Shown here: positions 30,585-32,600 of the stretch, in pieces | How positions within the stretch are numbered: the first letter of the stretch is position 1 | How the letters are laid out: each line of letters opens with the position of its first letter | Assembly: GCA_021792615.1 (NCBI GenBank) | Contig: JAJYUJ010000030.1 | Coordinates: 1-32,600, forward strand | DNA length: 32,600 nucleotides | Direction of reading: 5' to 3' | DNA from: a bacterium | Lineage (GTDB): Bacteria > JAMCPX01 | Notes under the pieces: model-generated | Told to the model about the DNA's origin: nothing | The model's input: the letters and a program-made list of their open reading frames with translations, nothing else | Databases searched by the model: none | Made by a program: the position numbers and the translations under genes

Positions 30585-30719
30585 CTACACATTTAAAAAC
30601 AGATACAGGGAAAATAGAATCAATATAAAGCCCATAAGGATCATCACATAATAATCTCTTTTCCTATGGGGACGTCTTTTTAAATGACGGTGGGAATGCA
30701 GCCCTTTGTGGGGTTTCAA
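30585..30719 (-). CDS. 44-aa His/Arg-rich single-helix membrane peptide
   Basis: Start TTG at 30717-30719 follows a TAGGGA site on the minus strand. The basic N-terminus (KPHKGLHSHRHLKRRPHRKR) is followed by one hydrophobic helix (VMILMGFILILFSLYLFL). The sharply bipartite composition, a His/Arg cytosolic tail plus a helix, is not expected of a chance frame. Unrecognised. It lies 6 nt from the 30-aa ORF at 30726. Confidence 0.5.
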   Translation of the reverse strand: MKPHKGLHSHRHLKRRPHRKRDYYVMILMGFILILFSLYLFLNV

Positions 30720-30725
30720 AAATCC

Positions 30726-30818
30726 CTATATCAACGCACTGATCAATAAAAAAATGCCAAAGACAAGAACAGAAGATATGGCAATAAAGAGTACAAGAGA
30801 GTACAGTAAGGTACTCAT
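30726..30818 (-). CDS. 30-aa hydrophobic membrane peptide
   Basis: MSTLLYSLVLFIAISSVLVF plus GIFLLISALI, almost wholly one membrane helix. Its TAG stop overlaps the probable ribosome site of the 44-aa ORF, suggesting coupling. It has no good ribosome site of its own. The frame extends upstream as QRFGGQLNDV before a stop, so it may be the 3' part of a frameshifted longer gene starting near 30894. Confidence 0.38.
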   Translation of the reverse strand: MSTLLYSLVLFIAISSVLVFGIFLLISALI

Positions 30819-30822
30819 AACG

Positions 30823-30894
30823 TCATTGAGCTGTCCACCAAAGCGCTGGTTCTGGAATTGATCTCATTCGCGTTATTGGTTTGAAAGCTTCCAT
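30823..30894 (-). CDS. Short ORF with good ribosome site, possibly the 5' part of a frameshifted gene
   Basis: A 23-codon ORF (MEAFKPITRMRSIPEPALWW...) is preceded by AAGGGAG at a proper distance. It ends 4 nt before the 30-aa ORF. A single frame change would join them into one ~55-aa membrane protein. It may equally be an independent leader ORF. Confidence 0.28.
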   Translation of the reverse strand: MEAFKPITRMRSIPEPALWWTAQ

Positions 30895-31047
30895 ATCGGC
30901 ACTCCCTTATCAAAGAAATCTATTCACTGTCAACATCCGGCATTCTACCCGCGCAGGGTACTTATGCATACATACCGTAACAGGTGTCGGGATGGAGGGA
31001 TATCGGGGAAGCAAATAAAAATGCTCTAACCGGCAGCAGGGTTATCG

Positions 31048-31230
31048 TTATTTGTAGATATAGGCATTCAGTCCGATAGTTAATGGTTTCCCATCTACCA
31101 TGCAGGATGTTTTTATGTTGCCTCTTGTGCTGACGACGACCAGTGTTTTCCCGGATGCGCTCGGTGTGGGTTTTTCCAGGTCGCACGTGATAATGAGCTT
31201 ATTCCCTTCGATTTTTGCTTCAATTGCCAT
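31048..31230 (-). CDS. Conserved 60-aa protein of unknown function
   Basis: MAIEAKIEGNKLIITCDLEK begins a compact, strand-rich sequence that continues through PTPSASGKTLVVVSTRGN to DGKPLTIGLNAYIYK. The start at 31230 is chosen because AGAGGTG lies ~8 nt upstream; an in-frame ATG ten codons earlier is weaker. I recall close relatives of this pattern as short hypothetical proteins in other proteobacteria. No membrane helix or catalytic motif is seen. It belongs to a minus-strand run of small genes. Confidence 0.72.
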   Translation of the reverse strand: MAIEAKIEGNKLIITCDLEKPTPSASGKTLVVVSTRGNIKTSCMVDGKPLTIGLNAYIYK

Positions 31231-31281
31231 GTGTTTCACCTCTGCGTATTGGCGCCCCATATTTATACCGCATTATGCAAG

Positions 31282-31368
31282 TCAGTATGCACCGTAGATC
31301 AATCCTGCGATTGATGCGATAATGAAAGCCCATTTCCTTTTATGGGGGATCTTCAGCTGTCCATCCAT
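31282..31368 (-). CDS. 28-aa single-helix membrane peptide
   Basis: MDGQLKIPHKRKWAFIIASI plus AGLIYGAY. A basic segment leads into a short membrane helix. AAGGG lies ~6 nt upstream of the ATG. The ORF is 17 nt downstream of the desulforedoxin-like gene and on the same strand, so it is probably cotranscribed. Confidence 0.5.
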   Translation of the reverse strand: MDGQLKIPHKRKWAFIIASIAGLIYGAY

Positions 31369-31385
31369 GCTGGTCCCTTACCCAT

Positions 31386-31574
31386 CTACCTCTTTTTCTT
31401 CATTTTCACGCCGCAGCAGACAAGCTGACTGAATTCAGGGCCGCATGCCGTCATAATGACCTCGGTGCCGCACGGAACACAGACATACCTCGTCCCCTTG
31501 AGCTTCGCGCTTGCCTTGCCTGCTTTCACCTTATGTGTTTTTACTTTGCTTGATTTTGTTATTTTTGCGGGCAT
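31386..31574 (-). CDS. Desulforedoxin-like iron/zinc-site protein with lysine-rich tail
   Basis: The 62-aa protein has a basic tail (residues 1-29, nine or more Lys; KITKSSKVKTHKVKAGKAS). A small metal domain follows with C32-VP-C35-G and LV-C53-C54-G-VKM. The Cx2C...LVCCGxxM pattern is that of the desulforedoxin / desulfoferrodoxin N-terminal FeCys4 site. An extra Cys44 lies between the pairs. AGGAGG (31581-31586 on the minus strand) supports the ATG. It could carry electrons or bind zinc. The tail resembles nucleic-acid-binding tails such as that of the SWIB protein. Confidence 0.7.
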   Translation of the reverse strand: MPAKITKSSKVKTHKVKAGKASAKLKGTRYVCVPCGTEVIMTACGPEFSQLVCCGVKMKKKR

Positions 31575-31682
31575 ATCAAACCTCCTCTTCCGTATTGTAC
31601 TGTGCTTTTAAAAGAATATATCCTCTGCGCTTATAAGTCAAAGCCCCGAATCGTCAAAACAGCGAAGTTTTGTAAAGGCGCA

Positions 31683-31726
31683 GTCAACATGCAAATTGTT
31701 GACAATGAATAATTGATCGATTAAAT
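31683..31726 (+). promoter_or_regulatory. Promoter with inverted repeat, upstream of the second DUF2378-like gene
   Basis: GTCAACA (31683-31689) and TGTTGAC (31697-31703) form a 7-bp inverted repeat with a 7-nt gap. Its right arm runs into a perfect -35 TTGACA (31699-31704), followed after 16 bp by TTAAAT (31721-31726). A dimeric regulator bound here would overlap the -35 box. Confidence 0.42.
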
Positions 31727-31758
31727 ACCTTAAGGTCTTTTGAGGAGAGGGGATAATC

Positions 31759-32328
31759 ATGCCGCAGGTAAAGGGTGTAGCGATACTCGGGCTCATAAAG
31801 TTTATAAAAAAGCAGCCAGGTGATCTGATGCCCAGAGTTAAAAGTATGCTTTCACAGGATTCCGTTGGATATCTGGATGAACACATACTCATGGCAAAGT
31901 GGTATCCATACAGGCTATACACGGATATGCTCAAGGCACTCGATTCTATTCTGGGAAAAGAAAAGCCCGAATTTTGTATTGAACAGGGTAGAATGGCAGC
32001 ACAGGATAATATATCGACTCTTTTCAAAGTTTTCATAAAATTTATCAATATAAAGATACTGCTTACCCAGGTAATGAACATGTGGAATAGCTATTTCGAC
32101 ACAGGAAAAGTGGAAGTCTCCAGTTATTCCGAACACGGGAAAGACAGGCATCTCACTATTATCATAAAAGATTTTCCCGATATAGATATAAACCACGTCA
32201 AGAGCGTGATGGGATGGATCGAGCAATTCCTTATCATGAGCAAATTTACGACAACGGTGAAATCCAGACTCGTCAAGTGCCAGTCTTCAGGGGATCCTAT
32301 AACCGAAATGCATTTTACCGAGGAATAA
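31759..32328 (+). CDS. DUF2378-like (HNOB/V4R-superfamily-like) protein, paralog B
   Basis: The 189-aa protein is paralogous to the 28482 gene and of the same length. Both have the KG..I..I..FIKK start, the WYPYRLYTDMLKALDSILGKE segment, and a helical middle with a W.SYF turn (MWNSYFDTGK). The end motif is CQSSGDP, where paralog A has a Cys pair. Ligand or signal binding is likely but undetermined. GGAGAGGGG precedes the ATG. Unlike paralog A it has a leader and a palindromic promoter, so the two are regulated differently. Confidence 0.65.
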   Translation: MPQVKGVAILGLIKFIKKQPGDLMPRVKSMLSQDSVGYLDEHILMAKWYPYRLYTDMLKALDSILGKEKPEFCIEQGRMAAQDNISTLFKVFIKFINIKILLTQVMNMWNSYFDTGKVEVSSYSEHGKDRHLTIIIKDFPDIDINHVKSVMGWIEQFLIMSKFTTTVKSRLVKCQSSGDPITEMHFTEE

Positions 32329-32423
32329 CCTTGCTTTTCGAGACCGTGTGTTTTTGCCCTTTTTAGGGTCCAACTCCCGCCGCCTCCATTATTTATCTAA
32401 GTATAATCAGATCTCTAATTTAC

Positions 32424-32450
32424 CCGAAAAATGCAATAAGGAAGTTTACT
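32424..32450 (-). repeat. Third copy of the TTATTGCATTTTT element
   Basis: The minus strand reads AGTAAACTTCCTTATTGCAT followed by TTTTCGG, matching the apt and proS elements. Here the nearest -10-like box (TATACT on the minus strand) is ~25 bp away, so a promoter of the same spacing is not present. No gene is visible in 32329-32600; a small CGTTTC/GAAACG hairpin lies at 32487-32504. Confidence 0.5.
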
Positions 32451-32600
32451 TATTCGCTCAATCCCGCGATCCTCCTGATATCTATACGTTTCCTTATAGA
32501 AACGAGCTTTTAGTCCTCTGTATGTTTATATGCTATTACCCGGTATGGTTTCCTCATCGGACTTTCGAAGAATACCTTTGTTTGACGCGGCCTTTTCGCT

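Overview
The window looks like part of the chromosome of a Gram-negative, probably anaerobic bacterium of the deltaproteobacterial / Desulfobacterota type. The evidence is indirect: a stand-alone SWIB protein, a split HadA/HadB-type dehydratase pair, a MshEN-type protein with a separate C-terminal domain, two DUF2378-like (Myxococcus-type) proteins, a desulforedoxin-like iron-site protein, and Sec-exported envelope proteins. No rRNA or phylogenetic marker settles the lineage.

Positions 1-5450 form an accessory island, visibly richer in A/T than the rest. It holds an alternating array: small exported NTF2-like protein, NlpC/P60 protein, small exported protein, NlpC/P60 protein, small exported protein. 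The NlpC/P60 proteins share a gapless 579-nt N-terminal block with long identical stretches, then diverge sharply in the C-terminal NlpC/P60 domain. Each is followed after exactly 3 nt by its own divergent partner. This is the layout of a polymorphic toxin locus with displaced tip cassettes and periplasmic immunity proteins. A broken alpha/alpha-toroid gene and a cluster of C-rich palindromes close the island.

Positions 5450-9050 carry apt, a tandem-ACT protein, a monoacylglycerol-lipase-like hydrolase preceded by a 19-codon coupled leader ORF, and an acyl-CoA synthetase. Positions 9107-15063 are one tightly overlapping five-gene unit: DUF218 envelope protein, asnB, DegT aminotransferase, prepilin peptidase and an orphan sensor kinase. 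A pstS gene without pstCAB follows, then proS on the minus strand. Positions 18151-21659 hold the SWIB protein, a MaoC pair behind a perfect palindromic operator, elongation factor P with an unusual loop lacking the usual lysine, and an acyl-CoA dehydrogenase. With the lipases and acyl-CoA ligase, these suggest fatty-acid turnover. A MshEN protein and a membrane-anchored lipase overlap at 21707-23727.

Positions 23782-27952 (minus) form a compact operon: a SurA-N membrane protein, an APC-superfamily transporter, a two-helix protein, an UspA protein, and TrkA split into two proteins. A tRNA-Arg(ACG) at 28343 separates it from two DUF2378-like paralogs, a membrane protein, a DsbA-type thioredoxin-fold protein, and a minus-strand run of very small proteins (23-62 aa), several of them single-helix membrane peptides.

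Two regulatory themes recur. Three genes (start codons at 9144, 27952 minus and 28482) lack a Shine-Dalgarno and sit exactly 8 nt after a good -10 box, so their mRNAs are probably leaderless. A conserved element containing TTATTGCATTTTT lies in front of apt and proS with identical 16-bp spacing to a -10 box, and occurs a third time near the right end.
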